A DNA stretch of 64,000 bases. Source: JAEXZL01 sp049943125 (GTDB lineage: Bacteria > Bacillota > Clostridia > Clostridiales > Clostridiaceae). Made by a program: the position numbers and the translations under genes. The notes under the pieces are model-generated. The model saw only the letters and a program-made list of their open reading frames with translations. It was not told where the DNA came from and made no database searches. Below are positions 35,936-44,499 of the stretch, piece after piece; position 1 is the stretch's first letter; the number at the start of each line of letters is the position of its first letter. The stretch is from contig NZ_CP188040.1 in assembly GCF_049943125.1 (NCBI RefSeq), forward strand, positions 3,534,001-3,598,000, written 5' to 3'.

Positions 35936-36421
35936 TCACTCCTGCATCAGCGCTGCAACTGCAACAACCAAAGACTCCTTATTATTATCACTTAGTTTTC
36001 TTCCATCATCTGTTCTATCAGTATCATTTAGTCCTAAATCTTCGGCCATATCCTTAACAGGCTTCGAATTTAAGCCTAAAACGGCTGATATACTTGGTGC
36101 AATACCTAACAAATACTTTTCAATCGAACTATTTGCAAATAGTTCTAAAAATACACCTTCTAGATTAATTCTAAAAGAAATACTCCCCTTGATTTCAGTT
36201 CTTGCATTACCCTCTATTAACTTTATACCTGCTCTATTAACTTTATACTGTTTTATAATTGTAATAAATGTATTCCTCACATAACTTAACTTGCACGGAA
36301 TATCTAAAGCCTTAGGTATTCTAAGATGTGAAATGCTAATGGTTTTATATCCATCATCTTCAGAATCAACAATAGTATAATATATATCATTAGGTGTAAC
36401 TCTTATTCCAATAGAAGCCAT
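35936..36421 (-). CDS. RNase H-fold-like (RuvC/RuvX-like) protein of unknown function
   Basis: A 161-aa protein of no family I can name. The pattern IGIRVTPNDIYYTIVD at the start, IKLIEGNAR in the middle and SDNNKESLVVAVAALMQ at the end resembles the strand-acid-helix layout of RuvC-type RNase H folds, keeping acidic residues in the second and last elements but lacking the usual first aspartate. It is the first gene of the kinase operon, with GGGGG before tandem ATGs (36424 and 36421), and its stop overlaps the kinase ribosome site. A scaffold, decoy or nuclease role are all possible. Confidence 0.5.
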   Translation of the reverse strand: MASIGIRVTPNDIYYTIVDSEDDGYKTISISHLRIPKALDIPCKLSYVRNTFITIIKQYKVNRAGIKLIEGNARTEIKGSISFRINLEGVFLELFANSSIEKYLLGIAPSISAVLGLNSKPVKDMAEDLGLNDTDRTDDGRKLSDNNKESLVVAVAALMQE

Positions 36422-36495
36422 CATTATCCCCCGAACTATTAAATATAATTTAAAATAGTATGTATTTAAAAATTATAACATATAATTCCAATTGG

Positions 36496-37283
36496 CTACA
36501 ATATATGAGTTCCTCTATGATTATAGAAACTTCCTAAATTAATATTCCTCAGTGCTCTATCCAATGCCATAATAAGATTCACAGTTCCATCAATTTTATC
36601 TGTACTTTTTTCTTTATCAGGTTTAGTATTATCTGCTGGATCTGTCTTAACATAAATATTATCCATCATCTACCAAAGAACTGGATTTCTCCCATGTGAT
36701 ATTCTCTTCTCCAATGTAAGCTTTATTAATTTCATTGAATGTGGTGATATATCTTTGTATCACTGCCCAAATGGAACTACTGTAAACCCCATACCCTCAA
36801 GTTTTTGTACCATTTGAACTGCTCCCCATCTATCAAACGCTATCTCTTTTATATAGTACTTTGTTCCTAGCTCTTCAATAAAAGTTTATATAAATCCATA
36901 GTGACAACATTGCCTTCTGGGGTTTTTATAAAGGCTTGTTTCTCCCATACTTCATAAGGAACATGATCTCTTCTCACCCTAAACTTCAAGTTATCATCTG
37001 GTATTCAAAAGAAAGGAAGCACTATATATTTTTCTTCTGCTGTTCTTGGTGAAAAAACTAAAACAAAAGCAGTAATATCAGTGGTACTTGAAAGATCTAG
37101 TCCTCCATAACATTCTCTTCCTGCTAGCGAATCTAGATCTATATCAAAATCACACTCATCCCATCTATCCATTAGCATCCAACGAGTGGAATGCTTTACC
37201 CATTGTTTTAGTCTAGGCTGTCGATATATTTTCTTCATCTGGATTTTCTCTTGCACTATATTAAGTATTTCTAACCTTTTCAA
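36496..37283 (-). pseudogene. Phage terminase large subunit, decayed
   Basis: The minus strand encodes recognisable TerL pieces: YGGLDLSSTTDITAFVLVF (motor/nuclease border), then KFRVRRDHVPYEVWEKQ, EIAFDRWGAVQMVQKLEGMG and DKIDGTVNLIMALDRAL of the nuclease domain. The frame is broken by stops at TAG (after LLLKS), TGA (after VPFGQ) and TAG (after NPVLW), and by a frame change between the first two pieces. The N-terminal ATPase part is missing. It is a remnant of an HK97-type packaging module. Confidence 0.72.
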
Positions 37284-37402
37284 AATGGACTTTTTGCTTT
37301 AGAAGTTTTTCACAACATGAACTAAGTAAATTTCTATTGATTTTTTTCAACATTAAGGGTAACAACACATGAATCACCATCTAATCCACTACATTTAAAG
37401 AA

Positions 37403-37501
37403 TTATCCGACACTATCTCTTGTTAGGCCTAAAAAATTAGCACTCCCTTTACACCTAATCCACTTTACTCTAAGTTCAGGTATTTTTTCTTCAGATGTCA
37501 T
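37403..37501 (-). CDS. Tiny ORF between cos-like tract and terminase relic
   Basis: A 32-aa frame starts at an ATG with an excellent AAGGAGG seven bases upstream and ends at TAG. The protein (MTSEEKIPELRVKWIRCKG at its start) is not recognised. It sits where a small terminase gene would be expected, so it may be the remaining 5' end of a broken phage gene. Confidence 0.3.
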   Translation of the reverse strand: MTSEEKIPELRVKWIRCKGSANFLGLTRDSVG

Positions 37502-37564
37502 ATGAGTTCCTCCTTTCAATAAAATTCTATTCAATAAAAAAACAACCACAATTCCTTGCAGTTG

Positions 37565-37684
37565 CTTAATTTCGGCTTTCCATTTTTCGATTTTGCTATC
37601 CCCCCCTTGGTTAATCCTGCGAAAATTCACGCAAGAGGGGGCAGCGGTTACCGGCTTGTCCCTTGTAGAGATTTCTAGTCCCCC
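37565..37684 (-). other. GC-rich cos-site-like tract of a decayed phage
   Basis: In an otherwise AT-rich island this stretch has runs of seven C, GAGGGGGCAGCGG and CCGGCTTGTCCC. From memory of HK97-type phages, a GC-rich tract of this style lies between the HNH gene and the terminase genes and includes the cos region. Its location here between an HNH relic and TerL relic fits. Confidence 0.5.
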
Positions 37685-38364
37685 TACTTTAAATCTTCAC
37701 TAATCTGTTCCACTTCCTCACTTTTGTACCACTTTATTACTTTCGAGTTAAAGTAGTTAAGATAATTCATTGTATCCTCATATGAATCATTTTCAATTAA
37801 CATAGTTTTCAAATCTCCATCCTTTAGAACATTGCTATCAAAGCTGTATTCTATATTGTCCCAAAGTAAAATATCAGTTTCATAATTATAATCATCAAAT
37901 ACATCATAAGCTTTATTAGTTAAATTAGAGCTGCCTAATAGTAATACTACTGGTTTCACGTCTTTGCCTATTTTTTTATAACCTAATGTAAATTTGGCGT
38001 GCAAAAAATTTTTCTGATTTTTCAAAATCATTCCCTTATAATTTATCTTTTTTCCACTTTGTTTAATGTCATCATTTAATTGTTTAACAAAATTTTTATA
38101 AGAATTATCCCAGTCATTATTTCGTGAATCATCTGGAGCTATTGTTGTTAAATTATATCCCTCTCTTAATAAAATACTATTTCGTAGCCCTCTACCTAAT
38201 ATAGAATATGTGCCTTGAATTCCATTAGTCTTTACTTTCTTCTCCATGTAATAAGGATATACTAGAACAATTTTTTCTAAATTATCATCTTCTATAATAT
38301 ATGACAAAACATTTTTAAAATTATTTGGTTCCTTCTGTGCTCTTAAAAAAATAGCTACTGCCAT
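37684..38364 (-). CDS. PLD-like (HKD) nuclease-type protein
   Basis: A 226-aa protein with one phospholipase D half-site: HAKFTLGYKK near residue 135 followed by LLLGSSNLTNKAY. Such proteins dimerise to form an active site; NgoFVII-like restriction enzymes and defence nucleases share this pattern. ATG at 38364 follows GGAGGG. The gene has no visible decay although its neighbours (HNH and terminase relics) are broken, and its stop abuts the cos-like tract, as expected for cargo placed beside cos. The substrate is unknown. Confidence 0.65.
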   Translation of the reverse strand: MAVAIFLRAQKEPNNFKNVLSYIIEDDNLEKIVLVYPYYMEKKVKTNGIQGTYSILGRGLRNSILLREGYNLTTIAPDDSRNNDWDNSYKNFVKQLNDDIKQSGKKINYKGMILKNQKNFLHAKFTLGYKKIGKDVKPVVLLLGSSNLTNKAYDVFDDYNYETDILLWDNIEYSFDSNVLKDGDLKTMLIENDSYEDTMNYLNYFNSKVIKWYKSEEVEQISEDLK

Positions 38365-38436
38365 TATTCCCTCCATAATCTCCTATTACTATTTGTACAA
38401 TCTTATTAATTATTGGAAATATCTATGACAATTTAT

Positions 38437-38815
38437 TTAATTATATCTATATTCTTTATATCTATCTTCAGTCGTTGTTTTATGGCCATGACAATTCTTA
38501 CAAAGTGCTTGAAAATTGCTTTTATCACAAAACAATTTCATGTCTCTCCGGTGTTGTTTAATGTGATCAACAACAGTTGCTTTAATAAGTGCACCTTGTT
38601 CATTATATTTAACACACAAAGGATTAGCTTTTAAATATTTATTTCTGGTGGCTCTCTATCTGTTGTCATAACCCTGCTTGCAACACTGCCTCTTTCATTA
38701 AAACAAAGCTTAACATGTTCTTCACAGTAGTTCCCTTCTGTAAGCTTGGGGCAGATTGGTTGCTTACAGGGCTTACTTGGCTTTCTTGGACACCATTGCT
38801 CTTTCTCACCTTTCC
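38437..38815 (-). pseudogene. Phage HNH endonuclease, decayed
   Basis: The 3' part (38437-38640) reads as the HNH core, TVVDHIKQHRRDMKLFCDK then FQALCKNCHGHKT. Further 5', in shifted frames, CKQPICPKLTEGNYCEEH is the zinc-binding N-terminal part usual in phage HNH proteins next to terminase genes. Shifts and stops break the gene. The order HNH, cos-like tract, TerL on the minus strand matches an HK97-type packaging module. Confidence 0.65.
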
Positions 38816-38940
38816 TTTATCAGCACAAGTCGTCCTAGGTTTAGGAGAATCTGTTTACTTTACAGTAATAACCTTCTCTATTATCTCTATTCGCACAATG
38901 CAACTTATAAAAATACAATATAACTGTCTTTCATTTATTA

Positions 38941-39050
38941 TGTCAAGTTTTTAGCCTTTAAAAAATCGTGGAATCTCATAAATACTGAGGAAAGTGGATT
39001 TTCTACAATCACAATTTTCTCAGTTGTAGAAAATGAATATATAATATTTT
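38941..39050 (+). repeat. IS-end-like repeat, copy 2
   Basis: Positions 38941-39010 match 33759-33828 at 58 of 70 bases, same orientation, and the following bases also keep an inverted TTTTCTACA/TGTAGAAAA pair. With copy 1 it brackets a 5.1-kb block (GNAT-like relic, kinase operon, phage packaging relic with PLD gene). From 39051 to 39183 nothing else is seen. Confidence 0.6.
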
Positions 39051-39183
39051 TTACGTAAGTATTATGTATAATCACATAGAAACTATTGAAACAAATAAAA
39101 TATCTCCATTACATATTAGAATTTAATAAGAATTATGTTATCTCTATATTAATTCAATATAATGAATACATAATCCTGCTACA

Positions 39184-39720
39184 TCACCTATTTATTATTT
39201 CAAAAGATTCACGATGATATTTTAAGTAATGTTTCATTTTTTGATTTATTTCTATTGATATGTTTTTATTAATATTAAGCAATGACAAATCCTCGTCATC
39301 TAAGAGACTAGATATTAATATTTTACCATTATCATCAAAAGTGATAAGATGTTTGTCAAAAAGAGACTCATGCATTGTACATAATAACAATCCATTATTT
39401 TCATCTAAGCGTTCTTGATTGGTTGAGTTTTTCCATTCTTTAATATGGCTTGCAATTAAAAGAGGCTTATGTTTTAATCCGCATAATACACATTTCCCAC
39501 TATATTTTACTATTAGTTTTTCTCTATATATACCTTGACCAACTCTCACTTTTGACAATAACTCTTTTTCAGTTTCATTCAAAGATGTATTGGAATATAT
39601 TTTATTAATAACTTCATAGTCTTCATCAAAACTAATTGTTAAAAAAACACTAGCAATATATTCAAATAAATCTGGAAATTTATCAGACTTATATGCTCCT
39701 TGAATTCTTTGTTTTACCAA
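39184..39720 (-). pseudogene. EVE-HNH endonuclease, C-terminal HNH part
   Basis: This 178-codon frame begins at a TTG without a ribosome site and continues the protein encoded upstream one frame over. It opens RIQGAYKSDKFPDLF and carries the HNH nuclease: CVLCGLKHKPLLIASHIKEW, then ENNGLLLCTMHESLFDK. The two cysteine pairs and His give the zinc-stabilised HNH fold. EVE-HNH proteins are restriction enzymes that cut modified DNA. The frame break falls in an A7 run (39723-39729 region); one extra A would fuse both parts into a protein of about 287 aa. Confidence 0.68.
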
Positions 39721-40046
39721 CTTTTTTTGTTAAGATTATCTAACGATAGCTTATTGGAACTGTTAACTTGCTCCAATCTTAATCTGATTTTTTTCCTCTC
39801 TTGATCAAATTCATTTTGATTTGTCCAGTATACTAAATCATTAATGGCATGTTCCTTTTTTACGTCATCATCAGTACAAAATGTTTTATACATTATTTTC
39901 GAGTATGGTTCACCTACATAAATATAAACAATATCTCCTTTACATATATTAAAATTAGATTTTGTCCAATCTATTTCATTCATATTTTTATAAGCAGAAA
40001 TAACATCATATTTCTTAATATTTGCTGTTCTAATCCATTCCATCAT
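39714..40046 (-). pseudogene. EVE-HNH endonuclease, N-terminal EVE part
   Basis: A 110-codon frame with the EVE/PUA-like modified-base reader: NEIDWTKSNFNICKGDIVY then YVGEPYSKIMYKTFC, typical of the N-terminal domain of EVE-HNH restriction proteins. It ends in KKSW followed by TAA just after an A7 run; the downstream frame supplies the HNH nuclease. Either the gene is inactivated by a one-base deletion, or slippage on the A-run makes some full-length product, or the base count is a sequencing error. Confidence 0.65.
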
Positions 40047-40105
40047 TTATTACTCCTTATAATTCTAATACATTTAACAATTACACCTTATGTAGTATAA
40101 ATAAA

Positions 40106-41275
40106 TTATTTAAAATCAACTTTATATGTCTGTGCTGAAATACAGAGTTCTTTTAGTGAGCCTTTTCTGATAGAAAGTTTACCTGTCATTGCTACTTTAT
40201 CAAAATCATAAACACGATATAAATAATAGTAATCCGAGTTTTCTTCACTCATTTTCAATTCATTAGATGTAATATAAATACTTCCTTTTTCAGGACCCGA
40301 AGTAGTTTTTACTTCTATATATATTTCATGTCCCTGCTCATCATAAGAAAGGATATCATATCCAAGACCATCACCGTATATCTTTGCTATTCTTTGGACT
40401 TGTTTGTTTTTACCAAGTTTATATTTCTTTATCCGGAGCCTCTCATACTGGTATACATATTCTTCGCCAGAATCACCGATTTCTTTATTTCTTTTTGCTT
40501 CTTCAATATAATCTACATGAACACCTTTTAATATAGCTGGTTTATTCTCTGCTTGTAGCTCAAATTTTTTAACTTCAAACTTCTTTTCAGAGTGCTCCAA
40601 AATTTCCGGTGCAGCAAAATAATTTGCTGAATAGACAATATCTTGAACCAGTAGATGGTATCCTGGGTCATAGTACTGACTTCTTCTTGACTCGTATTTT
40701 TTTAAAAGTTCCTCATCTTCCATAACACGTTTCAATATCATATCACACATACTTTCATACATAAAAATAAGAGCTATATCTCCAGCGTCAGGAAGATCTG
40801 CGTAATCAATAAGATTGGCAAATTTCACGAACATCGTGTATTTATATAAATAGTATTTCTCTGGGTACTTCAGATTAAGATAGACCATAATTGCCCTATC
40901 ATCTTGGTAGCTTTTATTGATTGAGCCTTCTTTGTATTTCTCAACTATTTCACTTATCCCATCCCTAAATGACTTTATTCTATACTTAACATCAGTGGAT
41001 AAATCATATAGATTTCTGAATAGTAGTCTGACGATTTCTGGTTCTTTTATTGCAGCCCACTTAATCATTCTTCTAGGATAATAATTACCTGCACTCATAA
41101 GATTTGATGTTTTCTTCAAAGACATATCTAACATTGCTGAAAAATCAACAGCATCAATATCCCATGTATCTTGAAAGTGCTTTACTGCTTTCCATTTATA
41201 AATCTCATGTTTTTCAATCTCTCCATAATTCTCTTTGTAGAACTTATAGATAGAATCGTACATTTTATCATTCAA
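40106..41275 (-). CDS. DUF3883 domain protein, probable PD-(D/E)xK nuclease fold
   Basis: A protein of 389 aa. The C-terminal third is a DUF3883 domain: GDSGEEYVYQYE, GDGLGYDILSYDEQ and EIYIEVKTT give the E...D...ExK layout of restriction-like nucleases. The N-terminal 250 residues are alpha-helical without a known domain. DUF3883 is often attached to defence helicases; here it stands with its own helical part. TTG at 41275 is chosen for GAGGTG upstream. It likely belongs to restriction or anti-phage defence, substrate unknown. Confidence 0.65.
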   Translation of the reverse strand: MNDKMYDSIYKFYKENYGEIEKHEIYKWKAVKHFQDTWDIDAVDFSAMLDMSLKKTSNLMSAGNYYPRRMIKWAAIKEPEIVRLLFRNLYDLSTDVKYRIKSFRDGISEIVEKYKEGSINKSYQDDRAIMVYLNLKYPEKYYLYKYTMFVKFANLIDYADLPDAGDIALIFMYESMCDMILKRVMEDEELLKKYESRRSQYYDPGYHLLVQDIVYSANYFAAPEILEHSEKKFEVKKFELQAENKPAILKGVHVDYIEEAKRNKEIGDSGEEYVYQYERLRIKKYKLGKNKQVQRIAKIYGDGLGYDILSYDEQGHEIYIEVKTTSGPEKGSIYITSNELKMSEENSDYYYLYRVYDFDKVAMTGKLSIRKGSLKELCISAQTYKVDFK

Positions 41276-41488
41276 AAAAATCACACCTCGTTTACAACAT
41301 TGAATCTTATACAATTAACTCGTTGCTACTGCTATCTTTATCAGTCTATATTAAAAACTTTTTATTTATCAGTAAACAATTCCTACTGATTTAATTATAT
41401 CGCATGCTATACTAAAAATTAAATATATCATTCTTTTATCTCTTTAGCTTTTTCAAGAGGTCTTATTATTTCTTAATCCCCCGTTATA

Positions 41489-41690
41489 TTAGTTAAATAA
41501 ATAATACAGAAAAAGCCAGAAATCTTGTATAAACAAATCTTCTGATTTTCCCATCGTGAATGATTGCAACAACACATTTCTGTAAATATATTCAAGATCC
41601 AATTCACAGAATGTATTCATATCTAATTTTAATTCGTATTTTTTATCTACTAATCCGAAATTAACACCTTTATTTTTAGGTTCTTATGCT
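41489..41690 (-). pseudogene. Relic of a phage tail-assembly-chaperone-like gene
   Basis: The minus strand here encodes an open stretch of about 66 codons without a clear start: KYELKLDMNTFCELDLEYIY resembles the conserved centre of small siphophage tail assembly chaperones (YKLKFDMNALCELEE-type). It ends at TAA (41489-41491). Short length and lack of start suggest a relic. Confidence 0.4.
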
Positions 41691-41864
41691 TTCACACTCT
41701 ACCTCCAAAATAATAAATAGCCACTAACAGTAGTAGCTATCATAGTTTTATTATATATTTACTTACAAACTTAATTCCTCAATGCTAAAATTATCAACAA
41801 TATCGTTGATCCGAAAGTATAATCCTTTAAGTATTGATTCAATAAATGTTCCGTAGGTTTTAAA

Positions 41865-41888
41865 GTAAAAGCTCATTAAAAGAGTGCC
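41865..41888. repeat. Solo IS66-type inverted repeat end
   Basis: These 24 bases match the right terminus of the IS66 element at 61.5 kb (read in reverse complement) at 21 positions, including AAAAGAGTGCCTAG. No IS66 gene is nearby, so it is a stray end left by deletion or a separate related element. Confidence 0.6.
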
Positions 41889-41896
41889 TAGTAAAA

Positions 41897-41940
41897 AAAA
41901 GCCCCTAAAATCTCCGTAAAATTGGAATTTTCAAGGGCTC
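41897..41940 (-). terminator. Intrinsic terminator following the rlmD-like tail
   Basis: On the minus strand AGCCCTTGAAAAT pairs imperfectly with ATTTTAGGGGCT and is followed by eight T. It directly follows the TAA of the rlmD-like fragment, as if it were that gene's own terminator. Confidence 0.7.
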
Positions 41941-41945
41941 ACAGC

Positions 41946-42056
41946 TTAAATTTTAACCAGCTTTACTACAGTCTCAACGTGGCTAGAGTTGATGGCATTG
42001 ATATCATTAGCTCATTTTTGAGTTCGACGTATTCGGAAACATATCAATCGGTTTTT
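41946..42056 (-). pseudogene. Fragment resembling the 3' end of rlmD (23S rRNA uracil methyltransferase)
   Basis: The minus strand reads IDMFPNTS, then after a short out-of-frame insert SHVETVVKLVKI and a TAA at 41946. The pattern DMFP-x-T-x-HVETVV is the conserved C-terminus of RlmD/RumA. No other part of that gene is seen. Related scraps lie at 44.5-44.7 and 47.3-47.4 kb. Confidence 0.5.
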
Positions 42057-42136
42057 TGATTTTTTTTAAAACCGAAATTTGTGGTAAAATATCAGTCATT
42101 TTCCTTCAAAATATAAACGCTAATTTCTTATGTATA

Positions 42137-42718
42137 TTAATACATACGCCTTTTCATATCCTCCTCGTATGCGGTAATAATTCGATGATATTCTTTCGGA
42201 TCATCGTTCTGACAGTCCAGTTTGATTACTCTATCTACAATAGGCTCTATAGTATCCGGGTTATACCAAGGCTCTTTGATAGTAAGATATATTATCTTTT
42301 TTGTTCTTTGACGATCAGCCATTTCCTTTAGCATTTGAATCTCTTCTTTATTTTTCGTGACACTAACAATTGGCCAGATAACCATGAAATCAAATTTGTA
42401 TTCATCATATTTGACGCTGTTGGTTTTCGTTGTGAGATTGTCAAAGAAGATAGTCAGATTTGATAATTTCATTGCCTGTCCATATTTTTTTGGTGGTTTA
42501 ACCTTATACAGCTCTGCCCATCGAAAAAACTCCTCCATACCATCTTTGGTAGTATGGATTAGGTTTATCAATCCTTTTAATTCTCCCTGGGCATTTAACG
42601 CTTTTAGAAGCGCTAAGTGCTTTTCCTTGTCTGCAATACCGCGAAGTAGCAGTGTTTTTTCCGATTCATTACTTATGAAATCTACAATTTGATCATAGGC
42701 ATTTTTTACATCAGACAT
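42137..42718 (-). CDS. Unknown protein, cassette downstream of HEPN-like gene
   Basis: I do not recognise this 193-aa protein. It starts at MSDVKNAYDQIVDFIS (ATG 42718, with AAAGGA eight bases upstream). KTLLLRGIADKEKHLALLKAL resembles the surroundings of an ATPase P-loop but lacks the glycine-lysine core, and FDFMVIWPIVSV followed by KKIIYLTIKEPWYN suggests an alpha/beta Rossmann-like sheet. It is 31 nt after the HEPN-like gene and probably its operon partner. It is the last gene before an rlmD-like scrap and terminator. Confidence 0.5.
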   Translation of the reverse strand: MSDVKNAYDQIVDFISNESEKTLLLRGIADKEKHLALLKALNAQGELKGLINLIHTTKDGMEEFFRWAELYKVKPPKKYGQAMKLSNLTIFFDNLTTKTNSVKYDEYKFDFMVIWPIVSVTKNKEEIQMLKEMADRQRTKKIIYLTIKEPWYNPDTIEPIVDRVIKLDCQNDDPKEYHRIITAYEEDMKRRMY

Positions 42719-42748
42719 ATTATCCATCCTTTCATAAACAATTGGATA

Positions 42749-43243
42749 TTATTTATTCTTTGAATATACCCAAAATAGAATAGTATCTGTTAGCCTCAAA
42801 CAAAATAACGCATCTTCAATAGCTGGTAATTCAACTATACCTTCATTCCTATGAGTTCCATAATCAGACATCATAGAATAAATCATGTAGATTACTTTTG
42901 TTTTTGTCAACTTGCCTTCTCTATTTTCATTAAAAAAATCTGCTAATTCTTCTTTTTTTAAATCTGCTTTAAGGGCCTTATCCAAATCAGTAACTGTTGC
43001 AGTTATACTATCACCACTAGTGTTATAAATCCCTCTCAGCCATTTTGCGAAGTTTTCTGTCCCCTTATATTTAGAAAATAAACTCACTGTACATGTTCTG
43101 CAGGATTCGATACAAGATCCTGAATGACCTTGAGTATATGCATCGATTGCAGATTTATAAGAATCATATACTTCTTCATGATTTCTTTTAATCCATGACT
43201 CAACAGAAAACATCTCACTTACTCTAGCAGAGTCACTTTCCAT
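42749..43243 (-). CDS. HEPN-like helical protein (abortive-infection type)
   Basis: A 164-aa all-helical protein. CIESCRTCTVSLFSKY and, toward the end, SDYGTHRNEGIVELPAIEDALFCLRLTD follow the pattern of HEPN or DUF4145-like proteins seen in abortive infection, where a polar R/H region forms an RNase site. The canonical R-x4-6-H spacing is not present; His and Arg are adjacent in THRNEG, so nuclease activity is uncertain. It sits between two unknown genes in a likely operon. Confidence 0.5.
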   Translation of the reverse strand: MESDSARVSEMFSVESWIKRNHEEVYDSYKSAIDAYTQGHSGSCIESCRTCTVSLFSKYKGTENFAKWLRGIYNTSGDSITATVTDLDKALKADLKKEELADFFNENREGKLTKTKVIYMIYSMMSDYGTHRNEGIVELPAIEDALFCLRLTDTILFWVYSKNK

Positions 43244-43284
43244 GCAAGCAGAAACCTTAACTTTATCAAATTCAAGGGTTATAC

Positions 43285-43662
43285 TTAATCCAAAAATCTC
43301 GTAAAGTTTAGCATTTCTTTCAAGTCTTCACTGCTATATTCAGAGATATATCCTACATTGAAGGATTTAGTTATCTCTTTAAGCAAATTGATAATATCCT
43401 CATTCCTGTTATCCCTATATAGGTCCGAGAAGATACTATCTAATCCTAAAAACACATCATATTCCTCGTTTTTATTCTCAAATATTTGTGTATATCCTTG
43501 GTTATACCAGTATGGAACAAGATAATTAGAATATCTTTCGTAAAGTTCATTGAGCTCAGAGCACTTTAATCTAGATTTAAATTCTGAGTTACTCCGCACA
43601 AAAAAGCCCGGTCTACTAATGATCTCTGCAATTTTTGAAAGAATAATTTCTTTATCATCCAT
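43285..43662 (-). CDS. Unknown small protein
   Basis: No family recognised. A 125-aa acidic helical protein starting at the ATG at 43662, with GAGGTG upstream. Conserved-looking hydrophobic helices such as SKIAEIISRPGFFV and DIINLLKEITKSF are visible. It precedes the HEPN-like gene by 41 nt and follows a broken gene, forming one run on the minus strand. Confidence 0.5.
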   Translation of the reverse strand: MDDKEIILSKIAEIISRPGFFVRSNSEFKSRLKCSELNELYERYSNYLVPYWYNQGYTQIFENKNEEYDVFLGLDSIFSDLYRDNRNEDIINLLKEITKSFNVGYISEYSSEDLKEMLNFTRFLD

Positions 43663-43776
43663 TTTATCACCTCGTCTAATCAATAAATATATATATTACT
43701 TTTTCAAAGCAGGCAAAACTTTCTCTAAGTACTTATGCCAATAATCATTATCCCCTTCAATATCATGAAGCCAATA

Positions 43777-44386
43777 TTACATAAGCAGTATTTCAAATTC
43801 CTGCTTTCTTCCCTTATCATAAAATCTATTAATCCAATTACAAGCAAAAATGGCAAGGTTCACTTGGTACTTGGCCCACGTGTTTATAAGCCAATCACTG
43901 ATTTCTTCAGTTATTGTTGGAACCCAAAAATCAAAATATTTTTGGCTCTCAACCCTATAATATTCTTTAATAAAGAGAAAAAGCATTTCCGTCTGTTCCT
44001 TAAGAAAAGGAAGCCTTTTAATGATTTTAGTATAATAGTCATATGAGGCACTTCTAAATTCGCTATCAGTATTATATAGAAAAATAGTTCATTCTCCTTA
44101 ATCATATTACCTATATACTTGTTAACCTGCTTTCCATATTCATAATAAATACTTACTGTCCAATCTCTGACTTCAAGCTCATATTCAATTAACAGTTTAC
44201 TATACTTTTCCAGCTTCTCCCTGTGAAGCACTGTTTTTTCTTCAGCTTAATAGTGTTAAGATAGTTATTGAAGTACTCAAAGATATAATCCACACAAATT
44301 TTCATGTTTTGAGTGCGTGCATCAATGTCAAACTCATTGAGCTTATCTTTTTTCCTTCGGCCAATGTATTCTTCAATAGTAAGCAT
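43777..44386 (-). pseudogene. Unknown gene broken by two homopolymer frameshifts
   Basis: Three overlapping fragments in different frames (starting 44386, 44231 and 43986) join into one protein of about 200 aa if one A is added to an A6 run near 44243 and one T to a T5 run near 44084. The restored sequence runs MLTIEEYIGRRKKDK to ...RKQEFEILLM. It is helical, with WVPTITEEISDWLINTWAKY near the end, and resembles no family I know. It is the promoter-proximal member of the 42.1-44.4 kb cassette. Confidence 0.55.
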
Positions 44387-44499
44387 ATGAATACCTCAGT
44401 TTTTCTCTTTTTATGTTCTTTTAATTAACATCATCAAGACTACTTTTAATCTTATCAAAGTTAAATCCATCCTGATATCGTTTTTCATTAGGCTTTTCT

